DNA of 9,055 bases from Paracoccaceae bacterium (GTDB lineage Bacteria > Pseudomonadota > Alphaproteobacteria > Rhodobacterales > Rhodobacteraceae): positions 1-9,055 of the forward strand of contig SBFT01000038.1 in the NCBI GenBank assembly GCA_006227805.1, in the 5' to 3' direction. Position 1 is the stretch's first letter, and each line of letters starts with the position of its first letter. Positions 1-6,383 of the stretch are shown piece by piece. Position numbers and translations under genes: made by a program. The notes under the pieces are model-generated. The model did not search any database, was not told the origin of the DNA, and saw only the letters and a list, made by a program, of their open reading frames with translations.

Positions 1-71
1 TAGTCTGTCGCCGGGGAACGCGGATGCGCGCGCGGTCGGCGCGCCGTCGAAGGATATGGGAGGGGGGCCGG

Positions 72-995
72 ATGGACATGACCGCAGCCGTCGGCATCGA
101 CGAGGTGATGCTGAACTTCTCGCCCGGCAGCCTTCTGATCCTGAACGCCATCCTCAGCGTCGTGATGTTCTCGATCGCGATCGACCTTCTGCCGGAAGAC
201 TTCCGAAAGCTGCGCCGCGCGCCCAAACCCCTGCTGGTGGGGCTGACCTCGCAGTTCCTGATCCTGCCCGCGCTGACCTTCGGCCTGGTCCTGGCGGTGG
301 AACCCAGGCCCTCGATCGCGCTGGGCCTGATCCTGGTCGCGGCCTGTCCGGGGGGCAACATCTCGAACTTCATCACCCATCGCGCGGGCGGGAACGCGGC
401 GCTTTCGGTGTCGATGACGGCCTTCTCGACGGTGGGGGCGATCCTGCTGACGCCGCTCAACATCACCTTCTGGGGCGGTCTCTATCCCCCCACGCGCGAG
501 ATCCTGCGCCAGACCGCGATCGATCCCGTCTCGGTCGCGATCACGGTCGGCCTCTTGCTGATCCTGCCGCTGTGCCTCGGCATGCTGCTGAACCTCCGCC
601 GGCCCGACATCACCGCGCGCCTGCGCCGCCCCTTGCAATGGCTGTCCATGGGCATCTTCCTCGGCTTCATCGTCCTGGCGCTGGCGGCGAACTGGTCGCT
701 GTTCCTGCAATTCGCCGGGGCGGTCGCTGCGCTCGTGATCGTGCACAACGCGCTGGCGCTGGGGGCGGGCTATGCCTCGGCCAGCCTGGCGCGCCTGTCG
801 CCCTTTGACCGCCGCGCCGTCACCATCGAGACCGGCATCCAGAATTCGGGCCTGGGCCTTGTCCTGATCTTCGGCTTCTTCGGCGGCCTGGGCGGCATGG
901 CCGTGGTCGCGGCCTTCTGGGGCATGTGGCATGTCCTGAGCGGCATCGCGCTCGCGGGCTGGATGGCGCGCAGGCCCGCCGCGCGCGAGGCCTAG
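72..995 (+). CDS. Bile acid:sodium symporter (BASS) family transporter
   Basis: This is a 307-residue polytopic inner-membrane protein of the BASS/ASBT-like family, which are mostly Na+-coupled carriers of organic anions. Family signatures are visible: CPGGNxSN at residues 92-99 in the first inverted half, followed by small-residue and Ser/Thr-rich helix (SVSMTAFST), and ETGIQNSGL at 253-261 in the second half; in characterised homologues these two unwound crossover regions build the sodium sites. About nine to ten hydrophobic segments run from residue 18 to 297, the normal size for the family. I chose ATG 72 because GGGAGG lies 8 bases upstream (58-63); the in-frame ATG at 24 would add an Arg-rich, non-membrane stretch without a binding site, and ATG 78 is too far from it. 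It converges with the BenE-like gene. The substrate cannot be told from sequence; steroid, keto-acid or other carboxylate anions are all possible. Confidence 0.88.
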   Translation: MDMTAAVGIDEVMLNFSPGSLLILNAILSVVMFSIAIDLLPEDFRKLRRAPKPLLVGLTSQFLILPALTFGLVLAVEPRPSIALGLILVAACPGGNISNFITHRAGGNAALSVSMTAFSTVGAILLTPLNITFWGGLYPPTREILRQTAIDPVSVAITVGLLLILPLCLGMLLNLRRPDITARLRRPLQWLSMGIFLGFIVLALAANWSLFLQFAGAVAALVIVHNALALGAGYASASLARLSPFDRRAVTIETGIQNSGLGLVLIFGFFGGLGGMAVVAAFWGMWHVLSGIALAGWMARRPAAREA

Positions 996-2194
996 CGGCC
1001 CTTCGCAAACGCGTGGCGTTCGAGCACGAGGCTCGCCAGCACGCCGAAGACGAGGCCCCAGAAGGGCGCGCCGATGTTCAGCACCGGAACCCCCGCCAGG
1101 GTCACCAGGAACGCGATCAGCGCCCCCATGGAAAAGGACGTGGCGAAGGCGGTCTGAAAGGCTGAAAGCAGCGTGCGCAAGAGGGCCAGTCCCGCAAGCG
1201 TGCTGAGGAACGCGACCGGCGTCGCCAGCAGCAGGTTGGTGACGAAGGGCGCGAATATCCCGAAGAGGATCGCAAAGCCCCCCAGGATCACCGCCGCCAG
1301 CCAGTGCCGGTCCTTGCGGCCGCTCGAGACCAGGATCGCGTTCGAGGGACCGGTCAGGCAACTGGACACGCTGCCGAAGACCGAGGTGATCAGCGAAGCG
1401 CCGCCGCAGGCGGTGGTGATCGCGCTGACGGGGGGATTGTGGCCCGCGCTGCGCAGGATGACGATGCCTTGCGCGTTCTGCGCCGCGATCACCGTGATCG
1501 CCAGCGGCACCACCAGCTCCAGCGCCGCCGCAAGCGTGAAGACCGGCATGTAGAACCGGGGCTGGGCGACGATCTGGCCGGAACCGGCGGCCTGGGCACT
1601 GTCGCCGCCCTGCATCGCCAGCACCGCCAGCCCCACGACCAGCACCCCGATCATCGGCGGAAACACCTTCTGCACCCGGGGCAGAACGGTCAGGATCACG
1701 AAGGCCGCCGTCATCGCCGCCACCAGGACCAGGTCGGTCCGGAACGCGCGGATCCAGTCCAGCCCGAACTCGACGAAGACACCCGCGACCATGCCCATCA
1801 CGATCGGCATGGGCAGATTGTCCATCGCCGCGCGCACCCAGCCCGTGACCCCCAGCACCACCAGCAGCAGCGCGGTCAGGACATAGGCCCCGATCACCTC
1901 GGCGAAGCTCAGCGTCTGCAGCGCGCTGCCCACAAGAACGGTGCCGGGGATCGTCCAGAAGAAGGCCAGCGGCTGGCGGTAGAGGATCGACATCCCGATG
2001 CTGAGCGCGCCGTTCAGCGCGAAGGCCGCGAAGATCCACGAGGACAGGTCCGCCTCGCTCAGCCCGCCGCGCAGGCCCGCGCCCAGGATGATCGCCACCG
2101 GCGCGGACGCCGCGAACAGGAAGGCCACGAAGGCGTTGACGGTCTCGTCGACGGGCAGGCGCGATCCCCGTGTCGAAGATGTCCCGTCCGTCAT
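992..2194 (-). CDS. benE: BenE-family benzoate/H+ symporter
   Basis: This 400-residue integral membrane protein matches the BenE (YdcO) family, proton-coupled carriers associated with benzoate uptake. It has about 11-12 hydrophobic segments. Recognisable family features are IPGTVL near residue 82, NLPMPIVMGMVAG at 126-138, the AAQNAQGIVILRSAGHNPPV stretch at 237-256, and TGPSNAI at 281-287. The start is ATG at 2192-2194, preceded by GAGAGG about 7 bases upstream; a GTG 33 bases further upstream would add a basic tail and has no binding site. The name is given at family level: no benzoate catabolic genes (benABCD, cat) are in the window, so benzoate itself is not shown to be the substrate. Its stop codon overlaps that of the convergent BASS gene. 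The 138 bases between its start and the dctM stop hold no clear promoter that I can see. Confidence 0.87.
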   Translation of the reverse strand: MTDGTSSTRGSRLPVDETVNAFVAFLFAASAPVAIILGAGLRGGLSEADLSSWIFAAFALNGALSIGMSILYRQPLAFFWTIPGTVLVGSALQTLSFAEVIGAYVLTALLLVVLGVTGWVRAAMDNLPMPIVMGMVAGVFVEFGLDWIRAFRTDLVLVAAMTAAFVILTVLPRVQKVFPPMIGVLVVGLAVLAMQGGDSAQAAGSGQIVAQPRFYMPVFTLAAALELVVPLAITVIAAQNAQGIVILRSAGHNPPVSAITTACGGASLITSVFGSVSSCLTGPSNAILVSSGRKDRHWLAAVILGGFAILFGIFAPFVTNLLLATPVAFLSTLAGLALLRTLLSAFQTAFATSFSMGALIAFLVTLAGVPVLNIGAPFWGLVFGVLASLVLERHAFAKGR

Positions 2195-2332
2195 GTCCGC
2201 GCCTCTCCCTCGTCTTCGGCCCCGCACGTCGTGTGCCCCGCCGCGATCCTGCGTCCGAACGCGGGCCGAGCGCCATCGGAAAATGTCGCCCGCCGCCGCG
2301 ATCGGGCCTGATTGCGACGGCCGCGCCCCGGG

Positions 2333-3676
2333 CTACATCATCACCGAAGGCAACCAAAGCGACAGCGCCGGGATGCCGGCGATCAGCCCCAGCACGACGA
2401 TCTCGGCCAGCAGGAACAGGCCGATGCCCTTGAAGATGGTCTCGAGCCGCACGCCGTCGCCGACGATCGACTTGATGACGAAGACGTTCAGCCCGATGGG
2501 CGGGGTGACCAGCCCGATCTCGAGCAGCTTGATCACCAGGACCCCGAACCAGATCAGCGACAGGCCATAGCTGTCCACGATCGGAATGGTCAGCGGCAGC
2601 GTCAGCAGGATGATCCCGATCGGGTCGAGGAACATGCCCAGGACGATGTAGAACAGCACGATCAGGGCCAGGACCATGACCATCGAGAGTTGCGAGGCCT
2701 CGATCCAGTCGCCGATGGAGTTCGACAGCCCGGTCAGCGCGATGAAGCTGACATAGATCTTTCCCGCCAGCGCGATCGCGAAGATCATCGACGACTGGAA
2801 CACGCTTTCCCGCAGCGCCGAGACGATCCTGGCCAGCGTCAGACGCCGCAGGACGAGGCCCAGGACCAGCGCGGCGATGGCGCCGACGCCCGCGGCCTCG
2901 GACGGGGTGAAGAAGCCCGCGTAGATGCCGCCGATCACGATGACGAAGAGCACGATGATCGACCAGCACTGGCCCAGGCTGCGCCAGCGTTCGGCGGCGC
3001 TGATCGTCTCCTGCGGGCGGGGGGCTGCGTCGGGGCGCAGACGCGCCCAGATGTAGATGACCACCAGGTAGGCCGCCAGCGACAGAAGCCCCGGCACGAT
3101 CGCCGCCATGAACAGCCGCGCGATCGATTGCTCGGCGAAGACGCCATAGAGGATGAACAGGATCGAGGGCGGGATCAGCGAGCCCAGCGTGCCGCCGATC
3201 GCGACCGATCCCGTGGCCAGCGACTTGGAATAGCCGAATTTCAGCATCTCGGGGATGGCGATGCGCCCCATCGCGGCGGCGCAGGCGACCGAGGACCCGG
3301 TGATCGCCGAGAATCCGCCGCAGCCCACGACCGAGGCCATCGCCACGCCGCCGGGCAGGCGCGCCAGCCACAACCGCGCGGCGCGGTAGATGTCGGTGGT
3401 GAAGCCCGCCTCGTAGGCGAGATGCCCCATCAGCACGAAAAGCGGCACCGTGGCCAGGCTGTAGCTCTTCAGGAAATCATAGGGCCCGTTGGCGATCAGC
3501 GACAGGGTGGGGCGCCAGGCGAACTGGGGCATGAACTCGGCCCCGGGGCGCCACGAGAAGATGATGAACACCCCGACCGAGGCCGATATGCCCAGTGCGG
3601 CGGCGATCGGCACGCGGATGGCCAGAAGCACAAGCGTGATGATCAGCGTGACCAGTCCAACGACGAGAGGATCCAA
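2333..3676 (-). CDS. dctM: TRAP transporter large permease (DctM family)
   Basis: This 447-residue membrane protein is the large, ion-coupled channel subunit of a tripartite ATP-independent periplasmic (TRAP) transporter, working with the DctQ and DctP subunits encoded just upstream. The DctM family pattern is clear: PLFVLMG at 78-84, GGFSAITGSSVACAAAMGRI at 120-139, GGTLGSLIPPS at 161-171, GIYAGFFTPSEAAGVGA at 250-266 and TPPIGLNVFVI at 391-401. About twelve hydrophobic segments are present, and the length is slightly above the usual 425 or so. The start codon is TTG (CAA on the given strand), supported by GGGGAGGT 7 bases upstream and by the absence of any nearby ATG or GTG. Only 3 bases separate it from the dctQ stop, and its binding site lies inside the last dctQ codons, so translation is probably coupled. 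It ends ...VMM-TAG. Confidence 0.94.
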   Translation of the reverse strand: MDPLVVGLVTLIITLVLLAIRVPIAAALGISASVGVFIIFSWRPGAEFMPQFAWRPTLSLIANGPYDFLKSYSLATVPLFVLMGHLAYEAGFTTDIYRAARLWLARLPGGVAMASVVGCGGFSAITGSSVACAAAMGRIAIPEMLKFGYSKSLATGSVAIGGTLGSLIPPSILFILYGVFAEQSIARLFMAAIVPGLLSLAAYLVVIYIWARLRPDAAPRPQETISAAERWRSLGQCWSIIVLFVIVIGGIYAGFFTPSEAAGVGAIAALVLGLVLRRLTLARIVSALRESVFQSSMIFAIALAGKIYVSFIALTGLSNSIGDWIEASQLSMVMVLALIVLFYIVLGMFLDPIGIILLTLPLTIPIVDSYGLSLIWFGVLVIKLLEIGLVTPPIGLNVFVIKSIVGDGVRLETIFKGIGLFLLAEIVVLGLIAGIPALSLWLPSVMM

Positions 3677-3679
3677 GGA

Positions 3680-4222
3680 TCAGACCTCCCCATGCGCCGA
3701 GGCGGGCGCGTCCTCGTCGCGGCCGGTAACGGCGGTGTGCAGGCCCTGCGCGATGCTGACCAGAAGACGCAGGAAGAACAGCGTGATCGCGAAGCCGAAC
3801 ACCGCCTTCATCGGCCAGGTCGGGATCTGCAGGACGCCGTCGTAATAGGCGCCCTTGGCGATCTCGTCCGGCATCCGGCGCACGATCATGAAGCCGATGC
3901 CGCCGAAGAAGATCGCCATGGCGAAGGCCCCGAAGGCGCGCAGCGCGCCCTTGACGCGGGTGCCCAGCCAGTCGGTTGTGACGGTGACGGTGATGTGCCC
4001 GCGCAACCGCTCCACATAGGCCAGCGGCAGGGTGATCACGGCGACGTTCAGCAGCCCCACCATCAGCAGATCGTCCGGAAGCGGGCGCAGGAACAGGACC
4101 CGGCCCAGGATCGAGGCGACCACGATCCCTCCCATCGCCAGAAGCACGATGCCCGCCATCACCAGCGCGGCATCCTCGATCAGGCTCTGGGCCCGGCGGA
4201 GTCCCCTTGGTATCGCGGTCAT
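3680..4222 (-). CDS. dctQ: TRAP transporter small permease (DctQ family)
   Basis: This 180-residue protein is the small membrane subunit of the TRAP system, which pairs with DctM to dock the loaded binding protein. Four hydrophobic segments are seen, at roughly residues 18-41, 52-70, 90-113 and 135-160, which is the DctQ topology. The RLRGHITV stretch after the second segment is typical of the family (R-x-G-H-I). The N-terminus is basic and amphipathic, and the C-terminus is a short polar tail. The start is ATG at 4220-4222; the binding site before it is weak (AGAGA-like), which may mean modest expression relative to dctP. It lies 85 bases downstream of dctP, beyond a hairpin with a U-run, and 3 bases upstream of dctM. 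The sequence is divergent, as DctQ proteins usually are, but the context makes the assignment safe. Confidence 0.92.
   Translation of the reverse strand: MTAIPRGLRRAQSLIEDAALVMAGIVLLAMGGIVVASILGRVLFLRPLPDDLLMVGLLNVAVITLPLAYVERLRGHITVTVTTDWLGTRVKGALRAFGAFAMAIFFGGIGFMIVRRMPDEIAKGAYYDGVLQIPTWPMKAVFGFAITLFFLRLLVSIAQGLHTAVTGRDEDAPASAHGEV
3684..3691 (-). promoter_or_regulatory. Ribosome binding site for the TTG-started dctM
   Basis: Read on the minus strand this is GGGGAGGT, followed by 7 bases and then TTG. It lies within the last codons of dctQ (Gly-Glu-Val-stop). It is the reason for accepting TTG at 3674-3676 as the dctM start. Confidence 0.75.
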
Positions 4223-4258
4223 GATCTCTGCTGCCCGATCCTCGTGCCCCTGCGGCGG

Positions 4259-4293
4259 AAAAGGGCCGGGGGCGCGGTCGGCGCCTCCGGCCC
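4259..4293 (-). terminator. Hairpin plus U-run between dctP and dctQ (partial terminator or mRNA stabiliser)
   Basis: On the minus-strand transcript the sequence GGGCCGGAGGCGC (4293-4281) is followed by a 5-base loop and GCGCCCCCGGCCC (4275-4263), a 13-position stem with one A-C mismatch, directly followed by UUUU (4262-4259). It begins about 14 bases after the dctP stop codon. The shape is that of an intrinsic terminator with a short U-run. As dctQM must still be expressed, I infer leaky termination or protection of the dctP message, giving more binding protein than permease. Confidence 0.65.
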
Positions 4294-4307
4294 GGCGATT
4301 GCGACGC

Positions 4308-5384
4308 TTACTTCCAGGGATAGCCGTTGGCGGCCACGTCCTGCTTGTACTTGTCGGTCAGCGCGATCCACTCGGCGAAGATCGCCTCGCCATCCAGACC
4401 CTTCTCGTTCGCCTTGGCCTTCCAGTTCGCGGCATCGGCCAGCGCGACCTCGACCAGCGCCTCGCGCATCTCGGCGGGCGCATCGATCATGGTGATCGGC
4501 TTGCCGTCCACCCCGGCGGCCAGCTTGGCCTTGGTGTCGATGCGCGACCGGGCCATGATCTCGGCCATCTTGACGGTGAAATCGCGGCCCAGCTCGTCCA
4601 TCAGCGCCTGCTGATCGGCGGTCAGGCTCTGATAGGTCTGAAGGTTCATGATGATGCCGAAGGCCAGCGTCTGGCCCAGGGCCAGTTCGGTCATGTAGCT
4701 GGCGACCTCGTGCTGCTTGTAGCCGTCCACCACGTAGTAATAGGTGGTCGAGCCATCGACCGACCCGTTCGACAAGGCCTCGTAGACCTTGGGCTGCGAC
4801 AGCGACACGGTCGCGGCGCCGAAGGCCTCGAGGGCCGGCACATGCGCGCCGGTCGAACGGATGGTCATGCCCTTGAGGTCATCCAGCGACGCCACCGGCT
4901 TGTCCTTGGTCAGCAGCTGCGTGGGACCTGTGGTGTAGTTGCCGAAGTAGCGGACGTTGAAATCCTCTGCTTCTTTCAGCGCCAGGGGATGGCTGGTCAT
5001 CAGCTCGTAGGTAGCCATCATGCCGACGTATTCATCCGAGATCTCGCCGGTATCGACGACCTCGTACACGACCAGCTGTCCCGGCGCGTAGACCGGCACG
5101 ATCGAGCCCATGTCGGCCACGCCGTCCGAGATCGCCTGCGCGGCACCCGCGGCGCCGACCAGCGCGCCGCCCCAGATGATGTCGAGGCCCAATTCGCCGT
5201 TCGAGCGCTTGCGCAGCTCTTCGTCCAGCCACACGAGGCCGCCCGCCCGCGCGCCCGCATTGGGGCCGAACTCGGCGAAACGCAATTCACGGGTCTGCGC
5301 CTCGGCCCAGGTGGGCACGCTCAGCGCGGCAAGGCCGATTGCGACGGTTGCGGGCATCACCAGCCCGCTGATGAGGTGTTTCAT
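4308..5384 (-). CDS. dctP: TRAP transporter substrate-binding protein (DctP family)
   Basis: This 358-residue protein is the periplasmic solute receptor of the TRAP system. The N-terminus is a Sec signal peptide: MKHL, a hydrophobic core at residues 5-22, and an AEA cleavage site predicted after residue 29, leaving a mature protein of about 330 residues, normal for DctP. The family core is visible as LDDLKGMTIRSTG (167-179), containing the conserved Arg176 that in characterised DctP proteins makes the salt bridge to the ligand carboxylate, and YEALSNGSVDG (201-211). The Arg supports a carboxylic-acid ligand; the identity is unknown. ATG at 5382-5384 was chosen because AGGGAGGA lies 6 bases upstream and a signal peptide begins there; the 17-residue upstream extension has no such features. 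It is the first gene of dctPQM, divergent from the IclR regulator, with an operator-like palindrome and TTGACA box upstream. Confidence 0.95.
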   Translation of the reverse strand: MKHLISGLVMPATVAIGLAALSVPTWAEAQTRELRFAEFGPNAGARAGGLVWLDEELRKRSNGELGLDIIWGGALVGAAGAAQAISDGVADMGSIVPVYAPGQLVVYEVVDTGEISDEYVGMMATYELMTSHPLALKEAEDFNVRYFGNYTTGPTQLLTKDKPVASLDDLKGMTIRSTGAHVPALEAFGAATVSLSQPKVYEALSNGSVDGSTTYYYVVDGYKQHEVASYMTELALGQTLAFGIIMNLQTYQSLTADQQALMDELGRDFTVKMAEIMARSRIDTKAKLAAGVDGKPITMIDAPAEMREALVEVALADAANWKAKANEKGLDGEAIFAEWIALTDKYKQDVAANGYPWK

Positions 5385-5427
5385 GGATCGTCCTCCCTGT
5401 TCTGGCTCTCCCGGGCCAGTCGCCGTC

Positions 5428-5458
5428 ACTATCACATAAAGCAGTTGCGTTCTGTCAA
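5428..5458 (-). promoter_or_regulatory. Putative promoter of dctPQM
   Basis: On the minus strand a perfect TTGACA (5458-5453) is followed after 19 bases by GATAGT (5433-5428), which has an extended -10 type TG before it. The spacing is 1-2 bases longer than ideal. The -35 box is well supported because an identical box occurs at the same 13-bp distance from the same palindrome before the enzyme operon; the -10 is less certain. Confidence 0.5.
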
Positions 5459-5471
5459 TAAGTAATCATTA

Positions 5472-5486
5472 TTTCATCTAGTGAAA
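5472..5486. promoter_or_regulatory. Palindromic operator 1, probable IclR-family binding site
   Basis: The sequence TTTCATCTAGTGAAA is an inverted repeat with 5-base arms TTTCA/TGAAA. The same motif recurs at 6297-6311. It lies 13 bp upstream of the dctP -35 box and immediately before, and partly overlapping, the ribosome binding site of the IclR gene, so it could control both dctP and the regulator itself. The link to the adjacent IclR protein is inferred from position and from the family's known preference for short palindromes. Confidence 0.65.
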
Positions 5487-5493
5487 AAGGAGG
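5484..5493 (+). promoter_or_regulatory. Ribosome binding site for the TTG-started IclR gene
   Basis: AAAAAGGAGG ends 5 bases before the TTG at 5499-5501. It is the best site in the region and decides the start. The alternative GTG at 5481 lies upstream of it, inside the operator palindrome, and has no binding site of its own. The first bases overlap operator 1. Confidence 0.7.
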
Positions 5494-5498
5494 ATCCC

Positions 5499-6293
5499 TT
5501 GACCCAGGCTTCCGTCAGGCCGCGTGGCCAGCATGGCGCCACGCTTCCCCGTGTCCGCGCGGTATCCCGCGCGATCGGCATCCTGCGCGCCTTCTCGGCG
5601 GACCGGCCCTTTCTCGCGCTGAACGAGATCGTGCGCGCCACGGGTCTCGATGCGGGCACCTCGCGGCGCATCCTGGTCACGCTGCGCGACGAGGGCATGG
5701 TCTACCAGGACCCCGCCAGCGGGCTCTACAGCGCCTCGACCGGCCTTCTGGACCTGGCCCGCGCGGTGCCGCGGACGCTGACGCTGGCGGGTCTGGTCGA
5801 ACGGCGCCTGACCCGGCTGGCCGAGGACAGCCAGACAACGGTCTATCTCTCGGTCCGTTCGGGGGACGAGGCGCTCTGCGTGTCACGGGTGAACGGTGGC
5901 CGTGCGATCGAGGTGCGCTGGTGGGCCGTGGGCGAAACGCGCGCCTTCAATCGCGGGACGGGTCCGCGGGTCCTGCTGGCCCATCTTCCCGAGGCGGATC
6001 GCGAGCGGATCGTCGCGGGGTCTCTGGGTCTGGACAAGCGGGCTGCAGAGGATCTGCGCCGCGAACTGGCCGGGATCATCGAATCGGGCTTCTCCATCAA
6101 GCATGACGAGATCGCCGCCGGGATATCCGCCATGGCGGTCCCGCTGATGGACGAGACCGGCGCGATCCTGGCGGCCATCTCCACCGGCGGCCTGACGCCC
6201 CGCTACATCGGCGCGGCGCAGGCCGAACTTCTGGAGATGATGCAGCGCGCCGCCGAGGACATGCAGCGCTCGGTGCGGGGCGCGGCGATCTAG
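5499..6293 (+). CDS. IclR-family transcriptional regulator
   Basis: This 264-residue protein (from TTG) has the two-domain IclR layout. The N-terminal winged helix-turn-helix covers about residues 18-85 (RAIGILRAF, then LNEIVRATGLDAGTSRRILV as the helix-turn-helix and GMVYQDPASGLYSAS as the wing). The C-terminal effector-binding domain covers about 97-258, with the family-typical GTGPRVLLAHLP (153-164) and the DEIAAGISAMAVP plus AAISTGG stretches (203-231). IclR proteins act as dimers or tetramers and respond to small carboxylates or aromatic acids as activators or repressors. The gene is divergent from dctPQM and upstream of the dehydratase-lyase operon; matching palindromes lie before both. 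The TTG start is set by AAAAAGGAGG; the operator overlapping this site suggests autoregulation. The effector is probably the transported acid or a breakdown product, which is inference. Confidence 0.92.
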   Translation: MTQASVRPRGQHGATLPRVRAVSRAIGILRAFSADRPFLALNEIVRATGLDAGTSRRILVTLRDEGMVYQDPASGLYSASTGLLDLARAVPRTLTLAGLVERRLTRLAEDSQTTVYLSVRSGDEALCVSRVNGGRAIEVRWWAVGETRAFNRGTGPRVLLAHLPEADRERIVAGSLGLDKRAAEDLRRELAGIIESGFSIKHDEIAAGISAMAVPLMDETGAILAAISTGGLTPRYIGAAQAELLEMMQRAAEDMQRSVRGAAI

Positions 6294-6296
6294 TTG

Positions 6297-6311
6297 TTTC
6301 ATCAGATGAAA
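6297..6311. promoter_or_regulatory. Palindromic operator 2, probable IclR-family binding site
   Basis: TTTCATCAGATGAAA is a perfect inverted repeat with 6-base arms and a 3-base centre, starting 3 bases after the IclR stop codon. It matches operator 1 at the outer arms (TTTCA and TGAAA). It lies 13 bp upstream of a TTGACA -35 box for the enzyme operon, the same arrangement as before dctP. Confidence 0.7.
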
Positions 6312-6312
6312 T

Positions 6313-6325
6313 ATATGTTGCATAT
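6313..6325. promoter_or_regulatory. Second small dyad between operator 2 and the -35 box
   Basis: ATATG-TTG-CATAT is a perfect 5-3-5 inverted repeat lying between operator 2 and TTGACA. The corresponding position before dctP holds a different small dyad (TAAT-G-ATTA on the minus strand). It may be an accessory binding half for a tetrameric regulator, or simply AT-rich promoter DNA. Confidence 0.35.
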
Positions 6326-6353
6326 TGACAAGTCGATGTGACCCAACAAGACT
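6325..6353 (+). promoter_or_regulatory. Putative promoter of the dehydratase-lyase operon
   Basis: A perfect TTGACA -35 box (6325-6330) is followed after 17 bases by AAGACT (6348-6353), a weak -10 match (3 of 6). The weak -10 together with an operator centred about 20 bp upstream of the -35 fits a promoter that needs an activator, but this is inference. The first gene's binding site GGGAGGT follows at 6372-6378. Confidence 0.5.
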
Positions 6354-6383
6354 TTCCCAACCCTGACGGATGGGAGGTCTTTC

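Noticed and set aside
24..71. Upstream ATG extension of the BASS transporter
   Set aside because: It adds 16 mainly Arg/Gly residues before the first membrane segment and lacks a binding site, whereas ATG 72 has GGGAGG at good spacing.
2280..2307. Possible terminator after dctM: GCCCG/CGGGC stem with a downstream T4 on the minus strand
   Set aside because: The stem is only 5 bp, the loop is 10 bases, and four bases separate the stem from the T-run. Such pairings arise by chance in this GC-rich DNA.
2312..4495. Very long open frame on the plus strand across the dctM-dctQ region (727 codons)
   Set aside because: It is antisense to two clear TRAP permease genes. Its translation is a low-complexity mix of Asp, Gln, Arg, His and Gly typical of antisense frames in GC-rich DNA, and it matches no family I know.
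4032..5465. Long plus-strand open frame opposite dctP (477 codons)
   Set aside because: It lies antisense to a well-supported signal-peptide binding protein, with biased His/Arg/Gly/Leu composition and no domain pattern.
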